Of a stretch of DNA of 5,671 nucleotides, positions 1 through 5,671 are shown piece after piece; positions within the stretch are counted from its first letter, which is position 1; each line of letters opens with the position of its first letter. A program made the position numbers and the translations under genes. The DNA lies in contig DAOWCB010000105.1 in NCBI GenBank assembly GCA_030633795.1, forward strand, positions 1-5,671, read 5' to 3'. The DNA is from Candidatus Aminicenantota bacterium. GTDB lineage: Bacteria > Acidobacteriota > Aminicenantia > Aminicenantales > Aminicenantaceae. Below the pieces are notes generated by a model that ran no database searches, had not been told where the DNA came from, and saw nothing but the letters and a program-made list of their open reading frames with translations.

Positions 1-281
1 ATTCTATCGGTTGCACCTATCTGATGTACACGTGTGCGGAAGCGACGAGGTCTTACGAAATCAAGACGTTGGTAAGCCTTAATCCTATCATGGTGGATGG
101 AACAGGAATGTGTGGTGCGTGCCGTGTGACCGTCGGCGGTAAAACAAAATTTGCCTGTGTGGATGGGCCGGATTTTGATGGTCATTTGGTAGATTGGGAT
201 GAACTTTTTATGAGGAGGAAGTCCTATTTCGATGATGAAATCCATTCCATGGGTTATTGGGAAAAGAAAAATTTCCCCTAA
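1..281 (+). CDS. nfnA: NfnA (SudB-like) flavin/[2Fe-2S] subunit of electron-bifurcating ferredoxin:NADP oxidoreductase, 3' part
   Basis: Partial gene; the reading frame is open from the first full codon at position 3 to a TAA stop, giving the last 92 residues. Family members are roughly 280 residues, so about two thirds lie upstream. The visible part holds the C-terminal [2Fe-2S] domain: in visible-residue numbering, Asp32, Cys37, Cys40 and Cys52, within the segments VDGTGMCGACRVTVGG and FACVDGP. The aspartate sits where PyrK-type relatives have their first cysteine, which matches the Asp/Cys3 cluster known for NfnA. The family relates to dihydroorotate dehydrogenase electron-transfer subunits and carries FAD and NAD(H) sites in the missing part. 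With NfnB it forms a cytoplasmic complex coupling NADH, NADPH and ferredoxin by flavin-based electron bifurcation; the same pair was also described as sulfide dehydrogenase SudBA. The identification is strong because nfnB follows after 25 nt. The internal ATG at 24 is not the start; conserved residues precede it. Confidence 0.93.
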   Translation, partial: SIGCTYLMYTCAEATRSYEIKTLVSLNPIMVDGTGMCGACRVTVGGKTKFACVDGPDFDGHLVDWDELFMRRKSYFDDEIHSMGYWEKKNFP

Positions 282-306
282 AGGTTTAAACAGGAAAGAG
301 TGAAAA

Positions 307-1815
307 ATGGCCGAGAATAAAAAAGAAATGCCACCCGAGCTCAAGGAAAAACTGCGGGCTGGTTTTAACCAGGATTGGCGCAAGGATCTCAGAAAATCGT
401 TTCCTATGAAGGAACGCATGAAGATAAAGCGCCAGAAGATGCCTGAGAGAGACCCCGATGAACGGAATCAGGATTTCTTCGAAGTCAACCGAGGTTTGAA
501 TGCCAAGGCTGCCATCGCTGAAGCCAAGAGATGTTGGGATTGTGCCAATCCGCAATGTGTGAAGGGTTGTCCCGTGGGTATCGATATCCCGGCGTTCGTC
601 AAAATGATTGAGATTGGTGATTTTGATCAAAGTGTTCGCAAGATCAAAGAGACCAATGCCCTTCCTGCCATTTGCGGGCGGGTCTGCCCTCAGGAAATCC
701 AATGCGAAGAGGTTTGTAACCTGAAAAAAGCGACTGGGACGCCGGTTGCCGTCGGAAAGTTGGAACGAGTTGTGGCCGATTACGAGAGGAATAAGGGAGA
801 TGTGTTTATTCCTTCCTTGCCGCCATCTACAGGAAAAAAAGTGGCGATCATTGGATCAGGACCTGCGGGATTGACCGTTGCCGGAGATTTGGCCCTCAAA
901 GGACACCAGTGCACGATTTTTGAAGCTCTTCATGTTCCTGGTGGTGTGTTGTGGTACGGGATCCCGGAATTTAGGCTTCCGAAAAAAATCCTGGAAGCCG
1001 AGGTGGATTATCTGCAGAAGCTGGGTGTTGAACTGAGAAAAAATTTTGTCGTGGGCTTGACGGCTACCCTTGAAGATTTGAAAAAAGAAGGTTTCGATGC
1101 CTTTTTTGTCGGGACGGGTGCCGGATTGCCGAATTTCATGAGGATACCCGGTGAAAATTTGGTCGGCGTTTATTCGGCCAACGAATACTTGACACGGGTT
1201 AATTTGATGAAAGCCTCTGAATTTCCTGAATACGACACGCCTGTTTATTTGGGAAAAAATGCCGTCGTTCTTGGCGGAGGAAACGTAGCCATGGATTCGG
1301 TGCGAATCGCAAAGCGTCTGGGTGCCGAGGAATCGACCATTGTGTACCGCCGCTCGAGGGTGGAAATGCCTGCCAGGATCGAGGAAGTGCATCATGCAGA
1401 GGAAGAAGGAATCAAGTTCCATTTTCTGACCACTCCCACGCGGTTTATCGGAGGCGATAAGGGCCACGTTAAAGCCATGGAATGCATACAGATGGAACTG
1501 GGAGAGCCTGATGACTCCGGACGGCGCCGGCCCATTCCGATCGAAGGATCGGAATTCATCATGGAGGCAGACCTGGTCGTTGTCGCGATCGGAAACAGCC
1601 CCAACCCCTTGATTCCTCGAACCACACCCCAGCTCAAAGTGGGAAGATGGGGAAATATCGAAGTCGATTGGGATACCATGGAGACCAGCATGAAGGGTGT
1701 TTACGCCGGTGGCGATATCATTCGTGGAGGAGCGACTGTTATTCTGGCCATGGGAGATGCCAGAATTGCAGCCAATGAGATGGATAAGTATCTCCAAAAC
1801 CATAGAAAAAAATGA
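307..1815 (+). CDS. nfnB: NfnB (SudA/GltD-like) FAD and [4Fe-4S] subunit of electron-bifurcating transhydrogenase
   Basis: Complete, 502 residues. Residues 76-88 carry Cys76, Cys79, Cys84 and Cys88 (CWDCANPQCVKGCP), and 123-137 carry Cys123, Cys127, Cys133 and Cys137: the two [4Fe-4S] sites of the N-terminal domain shared with the glutamate synthase small subunit. An FAD Rossmann motif GSGPAG is at 183-188, followed by VPGGVLWYGIPEFRLPK (210-226). A second, NAD(P)H-binding Rossmann motif, GGGNVAMD, is at 323-330, with YRRSR at 347-351. The C-terminal FAD motif AGGD is at 467-470. In NfnB this subunit holds the bifurcating FAD and the NADPH site. The ATG at 307 is preceded by an AG-rich Shine-Dalgarno (AGGAAAGAG, 292-300). 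The first ~45 residues are unusually rich in Lys and Arg and precede the conserved KMPERDP segment. A stand-alone GltD or NADPH-dependent glutamate synthase small chain is the alternative by homology, but the adjoining nfnA argues for Nfn. Annotation pipelines often call it gltA. Confidence 0.94.
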   Translation: MAENKKEMPPELKEKLRAGFNQDWRKDLRKSFPMKERMKIKRQKMPERDPDERNQDFFEVNRGLNAKAAIAEAKRCWDCANPQCVKGCPVGIDIPAFVKMIEIGDFDQSVRKIKETNALPAICGRVCPQEIQCEEVCNLKKATGTPVAVGKLERVVADYERNKGDVFIPSLPPSTGKKVAIIGSGPAGLTVAGDLALKGHQCTIFEALHVPGGVLWYGIPEFRLPKKILEAEVDYLQKLGVELRKNFVVGLTATLEDLKKEGFDAFFVGTGAGLPNFMRIPGENLVGVYSANEYLTRVNLMKASEFPEYDTPVYLGKNAVVLGGGNVAMDSVRIAKRLGAEESTIVYRRSRVEMPARIEEVHHAEEEGIKFHFLTTPTRFIGGDKGHVKAMECIQMELGEPDDSGRRRPIPIEGSEFIMEADLVVVAIGNSPNPLIPRTTPQLKVGRWGNIEVDWDTMETSMKGVYAGGDIIRGGATVILAMGDARIAANEMDKYLQNHRKK

Positions 1816-1818
1816 GGT
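1814..1818 (+). promoter_or_regulatory. Shine-Dalgarno of the CoA-transferase gene, overlapping the nfnB stop
   Basis: GAGGT lies 4 nt before the ATG at 1823 and shares bases with the TGA stop of nfnB (1813-1815). It decides the start of the CoA-transferase gene. The frame is open further upstream to 1697, but that extension runs inside nfnB, has no family similarity and has no ribosome site. The overlap suggests translational coupling of the two genes (inference). Confidence 0.75.
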
Positions 1819-1822
1819 TCTG

Positions 1823-3121
1823 ATGTCTTGGGTAGATGATTACAAAAAAAAATTGGTGACAGCTGAAGAAGCGGTCTCTGATATCAAGAGCAACGACCGC
1901 ATTTACATAAGCGGCAACGCAGCCACCCCATATGTGCTGTTGAATGCTTTGGCTGAGAGAAAGGACAACCTGAACGATGTTGAACTTGTTCATGTTCTTC
2001 TTCTTGGAGAGGATCCGCTATCAAAGCCAGAAATGGAGGGACATTTCCGCCATAATTCTTTGTTTGTGGGGCCCGCAGATCGAAAAGCCATAAACGAGGG
2101 AAGGGCTGATTATATCCCGATTTTTCTCCACCAAATTCCCAATCTTTTTTATTCCGGCCAAATGCCGATCGATGTGGCCATGCTTCATCTCTCTCCCCCC
2201 GATGAACACGGTTTCATGAGCTATGGCGTTGAGGTCCTTGCTTCCAAAGCGGCCGCCGAGATGGCCAAGATTGTCATTGCTCAGGTTAACGAGAAAATGC
2301 CGCGCGTATTGGGAGATTCTTTTATTCATGTCTCGCGTGTTCACAAGATAGTCGAGATTTCCGAGGATCTTCCTCAATTGAAGAAAAAACCATTTACCGA
2401 GGTTGAACGCAAGATCGGCCATTTAATCGCAGACTTGATCGAAGATGGTTCCACCCTCCAATTGGGCATCGGCGGGATCCCGGATGCGGTTTTGTCTGCT
2501 CTCAAAGGACGAAAGGATTTGGGGATTCATACGGAAATGGTATCGGACGGTGTGATGGAGGCTATCGAAGCGGGGATCATCACTGGAGCTAAAAAAACCT
2601 TCCATCCTTACAAAGTGATTTTGACGTTCATTCTGGGATCGATCAAGCTTTATGAATTTGTGGATAATAATCCCACTTTTGAGGCACATCCAACCGATTA
2701 CACTAATCATCCATTCAAGGTTGCTCAGAACGATAATATGATCGCCATAAATTCGGCGGTCGAAGTGGACATTTCAGGCCAGGTTTGTTCCGACTCGATC
2801 GGGACTTATATTTACAGCGGTTTTGGCGGCCAAGTGGATTTCATCAGAGGTGCCGTTCACTCAAAAGGAGGAAAACCCATCATCGCGTTGCCTTCCACGG
2901 CAAAAGATGATGAGATGTCGCGGATTGTCCCTTTTCTCAAAAAAGGGGCAGGGGTCGTGACCACCCGTGCCGATGTTACATACGTGGTGACGGAATACGG
3001 CGTGGCCTATCTCCATGGCAAAAACCTCCAGGAAAGGACAAAGGCGCTCATCGACATCGCCCATCCAAAATTTAGGGATGATTTGATCAAAGAAGCAAAA
3101 GACAGGAACCTCCTGTCCTGA
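1823..3121 (+). CDS. Acetyl-CoA hydrolase/transferase family protein, AbfT-like (4-hydroxybutyrate or butyryl CoA:acetate CoA-transferase)
   Basis: Complete, 432 residues, close to the ~438 of 4-hydroxybutyrate CoA-transferase (AbfT) of Clostridium and shorter than the ~500-residue Cat1/succinyl-CoA type. Such enzymes move CoA between an acyl-CoA and acetate or a related short-chain acid in the cytoplasm, through a glutamyl-CoA thioester. Visible marks are SPPDEHGFMSYG (124-135), the glycine loop GIGGIPDAV (215-223), the catalytic-glutamate segment GIHTEMVSDG with Glu238 (the same number as the AbfT catalytic glutamate), and the C-terminal CoA-site loop GFGGQVDFIRGA (333-344). The start is ATG 1823, 7 nt after the nfnB stop, with GAGGT ahead. 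Direct succession to nfnAB suggests a role in acid and redox balance, for example butyrate formation or oxidation, or 4-aminobutyrate/succinate fermentation. The acyl substrate cannot be read from sequence; butyryl, 4-hydroxybutyryl and propionyl are all possible. No other pathway gene (thiolase, acyl-CoA dehydrogenase, 4-hydroxybutyryl-CoA dehydratase) is in the window. Confidence 0.9.
   Translation: MSWVDDYKKKLVTAEEAVSDIKSNDRIYISGNAATPYVLLNALAERKDNLNDVELVHVLLLGEDPLSKPEMEGHFRHNSLFVGPADRKAINEGRADYIPIFLHQIPNLFYSGQMPIDVAMLHLSPPDEHGFMSYGVEVLASKAAAEMAKIVIAQVNEKMPRVLGDSFIHVSRVHKIVEISEDLPQLKKKPFTEVERKIGHLIADLIEDGSTLQLGIGGIPDAVLSALKGRKDLGIHTEMVSDGVMEAIEAGIITGAKKTFHPYKVILTFILGSIKLYEFVDNNPTFEAHPTDYTNHPFKVAQNDNMIAINSAVEVDISGQVCSDSIGTYIYSGFGGQVDFIRGAVHSKGGKPIIALPSTAKDDEMSRIVPFLKKGAGVVTTRADVTYVVTEYGVAYLHGKNLQERTKALIDIAHPKFRDDLIKEAKDRNLLS
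3101..3117 (+). promoter_or_regulatory. Perfect hairpin at the end of the CoA-transferase gene
   Basis: GACAGGA (3101-3107) and TCCTGTC (3111-3117) form a perfect 7-bp inverted repeat around a 3-nt ACC loop. It covers the last codons of the CoA-transferase gene and ends one base before the TGA stop. No T-run follows, so it is not an intrinsic terminator. The downstream rnhC start is only 12-15 nt away and has no Shine-Dalgarno, so the hairpin may affect termination-reinitiation or mRNA stability (inference). Chance formation within coding sequence is possible. Confidence 0.4.
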
Positions 3122-3129
3122 TCGCTATT

Positions 3130-3804
3130 GTGATGCGTCAAACTGGACTATTCCCGACAGAAAAGGGACATATCGGCACGGATGAATCTGGCAAAGGGGA
3201 TTATTTCGGGCCCCTCGTTGTGGCCGGAGTTTATGTTCCGGATGAGCAGCAGGAAGTGTTGCGGGAACTGGGGGTGAAAGACAGCAAAAGGTTTTCGGAT
3301 AACAGCGTTAGGAAAATGGCGGATCTGGTCAGAAAGGGATATAAACATTCTGTTGTGGCCATAGGACCGGAAAAATATAACGAACTTTACGCTAAGCTGA
3401 GAAATCTGAATCGCCTTTTAGCGTGGGCTCATGCCAGGGCTATTGAAAATATCCTTGAAGAGGTTGCGTGTATCCAAGCGATCACAGACCAGTTTGGGGA
3501 TAAGCTGTTTGTGGAAAATGCCATGATGAAGAAGGGGAGAAATATCGAATTGATCCAAAGGCCAAAGGCCGAAGAGGATTTGGCTGTGGCAGCCGCTTCG
3601 ATCCTGGCGCGAGCAGAATTTCTCAGGCGATTGTATTTTCTCTCACAAGATTTCAAAATCGACCTACCGAAGGGTTCCTCTCCAAAATCCGAGGAGGTGG
3701 GATTGGAACTGATGAAAAAGCATGGCGCGGATGTATTGGGCAAAGTGGCCAAAACACACTTTAAACTCACTCCCCGTATCTTGAATTTAGCAAAAGAAAA
3801 GTAA
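3130..3804 (+). CDS. rnhC: Ribonuclease HIII, short form without the N-terminal substrate-binding domain
   Basis: Complete, 224 residues from GTG 3130 or 223 from ATG 3133. It cleaves the RNA strand of RNA:DNA hybrids in the cytoplasm. The signature HIGTDESGKGDYFGPLVVAG (14-33) is typical of RNase HIII and differs from the GIDEAGRG-like form of RNase HII. Asp18 and Glu19 are the first catalytic acids. Asp120, in TDQF, is the likely third. AEEDLAVAAASILAR (147-161) and the C-terminal PKGSSP (180-185) and KTHFKLTP (208-215) are further family marks. Typical RNase HIII is about 300 residues, with a TBP-like N-terminal domain of about 80 residues. Here only about 13 residues precede the catalytic domain, and the sequence upstream is the CoA-transferase gene, so the domain is missing rather than mis-annotated. 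The gene begins 8-11 nt after the CoA-transferase stop with no recognisable Shine-Dalgarno, so translation probably depends on coupling (inference). RNase HII is the alternative, but the signature argues against it. Confidence 0.9.
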   Translation: MMRQTGLFPTEKGHIGTDESGKGDYFGPLVVAGVYVPDEQQEVLRELGVKDSKRFSDNSVRKMADLVRKGYKHSVVAIGPEKYNELYAKLRNLNRLLAWAHARAIENILEEVACIQAITDQFGDKLFVENAMMKKGRNIELIQRPKAEEDLAVAAASILARAEFLRRLYFLSQDFKIDLPKGSSPKSEEVGLELMKKHGADVLGKVAKTHFKLTPRILNLAKEK

Positions 3805-3816
3805 GAAGTATAAAGG

Positions 3817-3836
3817 ATTTGGATATGCTTCCAAAT
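3817..3836 (+). other. Short inverted repeat before the alaX ribosome-binding site
   Basis: ATTTGGA (3817-3823) pairs with TCCAAAT (3830-3836) around a 6-nt loop, in the 43-nt gap between rnhC and alaX. The next pair would be a G-T wobble at the edge of the GGAG Shine-Dalgarno (3838-3841). The stem is AT-rich and probably weak. No T-run follows, so it is not a terminator. A modest effect on ribosome access is possible but unproven. Confidence 0.3.
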
Positions 3837-3837
3837 T

Positions 3838-3841
3838 GGAG
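3838..3841 (+). promoter_or_regulatory. Shine-Dalgarno deciding the alaX start
   Basis: GGAG lies 6 nt before the ATG at 3848, an ideal spacing. It would be inside the coding region if the in-frame TTG at 3836 were used, so ATG 3848 is preferred. Confidence 0.75.
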
Positions 3842-3847
3842 ATAGCG

Positions 3848-5041
3848 ATGGGAGAAAAAACGAAGCATTTGTATTTTGATAATCCGTATCAGGTCAGATT
3901 TGAAGCCAATGTGGTCAAGAACCTTTCTCATGAGGGGAATCCAGCCATTGTCCTCGATAAGACCTGTTTCTATCCAGAGGGCGGAGGACAACCCGCAGAT
4001 AAAGGGACTCTTGACGGGATTCCTGTCATCTATGTTTTTGAAAAGGATGATCAGGTCATTCATGTGCTCGAAAAGGACGTCTCTTCGGATGCTGTGAAAG
4101 GTGAAATCGACTGGAACACTCGATTTGATCATATGCAACAACACGCCGGCCAACACATTCTTTCCCAGTGTTTTGTCCAGCTTTTTGATGCTGCTACCCG
4201 CTCGTTTCATATGGGGGAGGAAACATCAACGCTCGAAGTGGATATGCGGAATATGAGCGAGGAGAAAGCAGAACGAGCTGAAAGGCTTGCAAATGATTTG
4301 ATTTTCCAAAACAAGGAAATAAAAACTCGTTTTTACCGGGATGAAGATATTGCCAACGTCCAGTTGAGAAGGCCCCCTAAAAAGACAGGGGATATAAGGG
4401 TGGTTGAAGTGTCGGATTTTGATCACACTGCCTGTGGAGGAACCCATCCGCGAAGCACGGGTGAGATTGGTCCGATCAAAATTTTAAGATGGGAGAGGAT
4501 CCGAGACAATGTGCGGCTGGAATTCATCTGTGGAATTCGAGCTCTGCAGGATTATGCCCGAAAACATCGGGATCTGAAAACTTTGTCCAAAAGCCTGACT
4601 GTCGATGATAAGGAAGTCGTTTTGTCCTTTGAAAAAATCAAGTCCGATCTCAAAATGCAGAAAAAGATAAACCGCAAAATGCAGGAGAAAATCATTCAGC
4701 ATGAGGCTGTTGATATTATGCAAAAGGCCGAGGGAAAGCTCATCAAGCGGATTTTTACCGATAGATCTCAAGATGAGATCAGGCTTCTGGCCCTCCTTAC
4801 CATTAGGAAGGGGGAATTTGTCGCGCTTTTTGGTCTTAAAAATGGAGAGAGGGTACATGTTTTCCTCGCCTGTTCTGAGAGTCTCGGTTTGGATATGCGA
4901 GAGCTTGTGCCGGTTGTTTCTCCTCTGATCGAGGGCAAGGGAGGAGGAAGGCCTTCTCTGGTCGAGATTTCTGGAGAGAAAAAAGAAAACCTCGAACAAG
5001 CGCTCGAAAAGGCCTATCAGCACATAAGCGAAAAGCTATAG
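3848..5041 (+). CDS. alaX: Alanyl-tRNA editing protein, long form AlaX-L with DHHA1 domain
   Basis: Complete, 397 residues from ATG 3848; four more from TTG 3836 are less likely. It is a free-standing relative of the editing half of alanyl-tRNA synthetase that deacylates mischarged tRNA-Ala (typically Ser-tRNA-Ala) in the cytoplasm. The N-terminal part has the family motif FYPEGGGQPADKG (41-53). The zinc-binding editing core follows, with HxxxH at His99/His103 (QQHAGQHIL) and CxxxH at Cys196/His200 (ACGGTH). No aminoacylation domain precedes these, so it is not AlaRS itself. Residues ~255-300 are charged and helical-looking, consistent with the coiled-coil linker. The C-terminal DHHA1-like domain ends with the glycine motif GKGGGRPS (363-370). 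Length and domain order match AlaX-L. It lies 43 nt after rnhC in the same direction and is the last gene of the apparent operon. The AlaX-L call is firm; substrate preference (Ser or Gly) is inferred from the family. Confidence 0.93.
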   Translation: MGEKTKHLYFDNPYQVRFEANVVKNLSHEGNPAIVLDKTCFYPEGGGQPADKGTLDGIPVIYVFEKDDQVIHVLEKDVSSDAVKGEIDWNTRFDHMQQHAGQHILSQCFVQLFDAATRSFHMGEETSTLEVDMRNMSEEKAERAERLANDLIFQNKEIKTRFYRDEDIANVQLRRPPKKTGDIRVVEVSDFDHTACGGTHPRSTGEIGPIKILRWERIRDNVRLEFICGIRALQDYARKHRDLKTLSKSLTVDDKEVVLSFEKIKSDLKMQKKINRKMQEKIIQHEAVDIMQKAEGKLIKRIFTDRSQDEIRLLALLTIRKGEFVALFGLKNGERVHVFLACSESLGLDMRELVPVVSPLIEGKGGGRPSLVEISGEKKENLEQALEKAYQHISEKL

Positions 5042-5292
5042 TCGATGATGACCTCGCTGTTTTCCCATTAAGCATGCCCTCCGTGCCCTTCTCGGCCCCT
5101 GCGTAACTTCACATGTTTACTCCTAGTCTTTGAAACCTTATCCTCTGTTTATCCGGATCCCTCACCATTTATGCAGCCGTGCTCAATACAGCCTCGCCGT
5201 CGGATTCCCTCGAAGAACGATTCGGGAAGGCTAGATCCTCAATGGCGCTGCGGACATACCTAATGGGAATGATTGCTATCCTGTATCTTGCT
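5042..5292. other. Non-coding gap between convergent genes
   Basis: This 251-nt stretch separates the alaX stop (+) from the permease stop (-). I see no tRNA, no known riboswitch pattern and no convincing gene; short open frames here have no recognisable family features or ribosome sites. An imperfect hairpin is present at 5205-5228 (TTCCC with GGGAA, plus GAA with TTC, broken by a 2-nt bulge), but it has no T-run on either strand. An 8-bp palindrome ATCCGGAT is at 5151-5158. No strong intrinsic terminator is visible for either gene, so Rho-dependent termination or an unrecognised structure may serve. Confidence 0.5.
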
Positions 5293-5671
5293 TTATTCGT
5301 ATCTGAGCGCGACGATGGGGTCGAGTTTGGCGGCCTTCTGGGCTGGGAATATCCCGAAAAAGATGCCGACCGAAACGGATACAGCAAAGCCCAAAATAAC
5401 TGACCAACCTGTCACTGAGGCGGGAAGAGGCGTAGTGGATTTGACCAATAGAGCGATCCCAAAACCGACCAAAATGCCGATCATCCCTCCTGTTGCGGTC
5501 AGAAAAACTGCTTCGATCAGAAACTGCTTTAGGATATCTCCTGAGCGGGCTCCGATGGCTTTACGGATCCCGATCTCTCTTGTCCTTTCTTTCACAGATA
5601 CCAACATGACGTTCATCACGCCGATCCCTCCCACAAGCAAGCCTATGGAGGAGATCACGATCATCACCAGG
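5293..5671 (-). CDS. FtsX/MacB-type ABC transporter permease, C-terminal part
   Basis: Partial gene on the minus strand; the 5' end lies beyond position 5671. The visible 125 residues end at a TAA (5295-5293). They hold three hydrophobic segments, at about residues 3-25, 50-76 and 88-110 of the visible part, that match the last three membrane helices of the FtsX-fold permease. The conserved cytoplasmic loop VKERTREIGIRKAIGA (26-41) lies between the first two, and the typical ending PAQKAAKLDPIVALRYE closes the protein. The MacB-type periplasmic core domain and first helix would be upstream. Such inner-membrane permeases pair with an ATPase and often a membrane-fusion protein to export antibiotics, peptides or lipoproteins, or act as mechanotransmission devices. 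The substrate cannot be told from this fragment. It converges on the operon and is probably unrelated to it. The GTG/ATG codons at 5667 and 5664 are internal, since the frame stays open to the window edge. Confidence 0.92.
   Translation of the reverse strand, partial: LVMIVISSIGLLVGGIGVMNVMLVSVKERTREIGIRKAIGARSGDILKQFLIEAVFLTATGGMIGILVGFGIALLVKSTTPLPASVTGWSVILGFAVSVSVGIFFGIFPAQKAAKLDPIVALRYE

Noticed and set aside
856..1803. Long open frame (315 codons) on the minus strand opposite nfnB
   Set aside because: It lies wholly antisense to a gene with clear cofactor motifs, its translation shows no family features, and it is rich in His, Arg, Ser and Phe as expected for a shadow frame.
1697..1822. 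Upstream extension of the CoA-transferase frame to an ATG at 1697
   Set aside because: It would overlap nfnB by 119 nt, has no Shine-Dalgarno, and the added residues do not resemble the family; ATG 1823 has GAGGT at a usable distance and gives the family's normal length.
3781..3814. Possible promoter before alaX (TTGAAT at 3781, TATAAA at 3809)
   Set aside because: The spacing is about 22 nt, too long for a sigma-70 type promoter, and the region is AT-rich enough for such matches by chance.
5205..5228. Hairpin as intrinsic terminator of the permease or alaX
   Set aside because: The stem is interrupted by a bulge and neither strand has a T-run after it.
5169..5403. Short open frames on both strands across the end of the permease gene
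   Set aside because: They are out of frame with the permease, overlap its coding region, lack ribosome sites and have no recognisable features.
1..5671. CRISPR arrays, insertion sequences, tRNA genes, toxin-antitoxin or defence genes
   Set aside because: I looked on both strands and saw no regularly spaced repeats, transposase motifs, tRNA-like cloverleaf or defence-type domains.

Overview
The window looks like a piece of an anaerobic bacterial chromosome. The main reason is an NfnAB-type flavin-based electron-bifurcating transhydrogenase gene pair followed closely by an acyl-CoA:acetate/4-hydroxybutyrate CoA-transferase gene, a pairing that fits fermentative, syntrophic or sulfate-reducing metabolism. 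The phylum cannot be fixed from the sequence alone. The protein style would fit Desulfobacterota, Bacteroidota-like lineages or related uncultured phyla, and no rRNA or tRNA marker is present. Base composition looks moderate and even across the plus-strand genes, and nothing suggests a mobile element.

Layout: positions 1-281 carry the 3' end of nfnA (flavin/[2Fe-2S] subunit, 5' end outside the window). After 25 nt comes complete nfnB (307-1815), with two [4Fe-4S] cluster motifs and FAD and NAD(P)H Rossmann folds. Seven nt later a complete CoA-transferase begins (1823-3121), its Shine-Dalgarno overlapping the nfnB stop codon. Eight to eleven nt further on is a short ribonuclease HIII (3130-3804) with no visible Shine-Dalgarno. 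After 25-43 nt comes a long-form alanyl-tRNA editing protein (AlaX-L, 3848-5041). All five point the same way with tight spacing and look like one transcription unit. A 251-nt non-coding stretch follows (5042-5292). The window ends in the 3' part of a convergent gene on the minus strand, an FtsX/MacB-type ABC transporter permease whose 5' end lies outside.

Working together: Nfn couples NADH, NADPH and ferredoxin pools, and the CoA-transferase exchanges CoA between short-chain acids, so the first three genes plausibly serve redox and carbon-acid balance in fermentation or beta-oxidation-like metabolism. The last two, RNase HIII (RNA:DNA hybrid removal) and AlaX-L (clearing mischarged tRNA-Ala), are nucleic-acid quality-control genes that appear to ride on the same transcript.

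I found no CRISPR array, insertion sequence, toxin-antitoxin pair, defence cassette or other clearly new system. The points most worth a second look are the RNase HIII without the usual N-terminal substrate-binding domain, a perfect hairpin sitting at the CoA-transferase stop codon just before its start, and the metabolic/housekeeping mixture of the operon.
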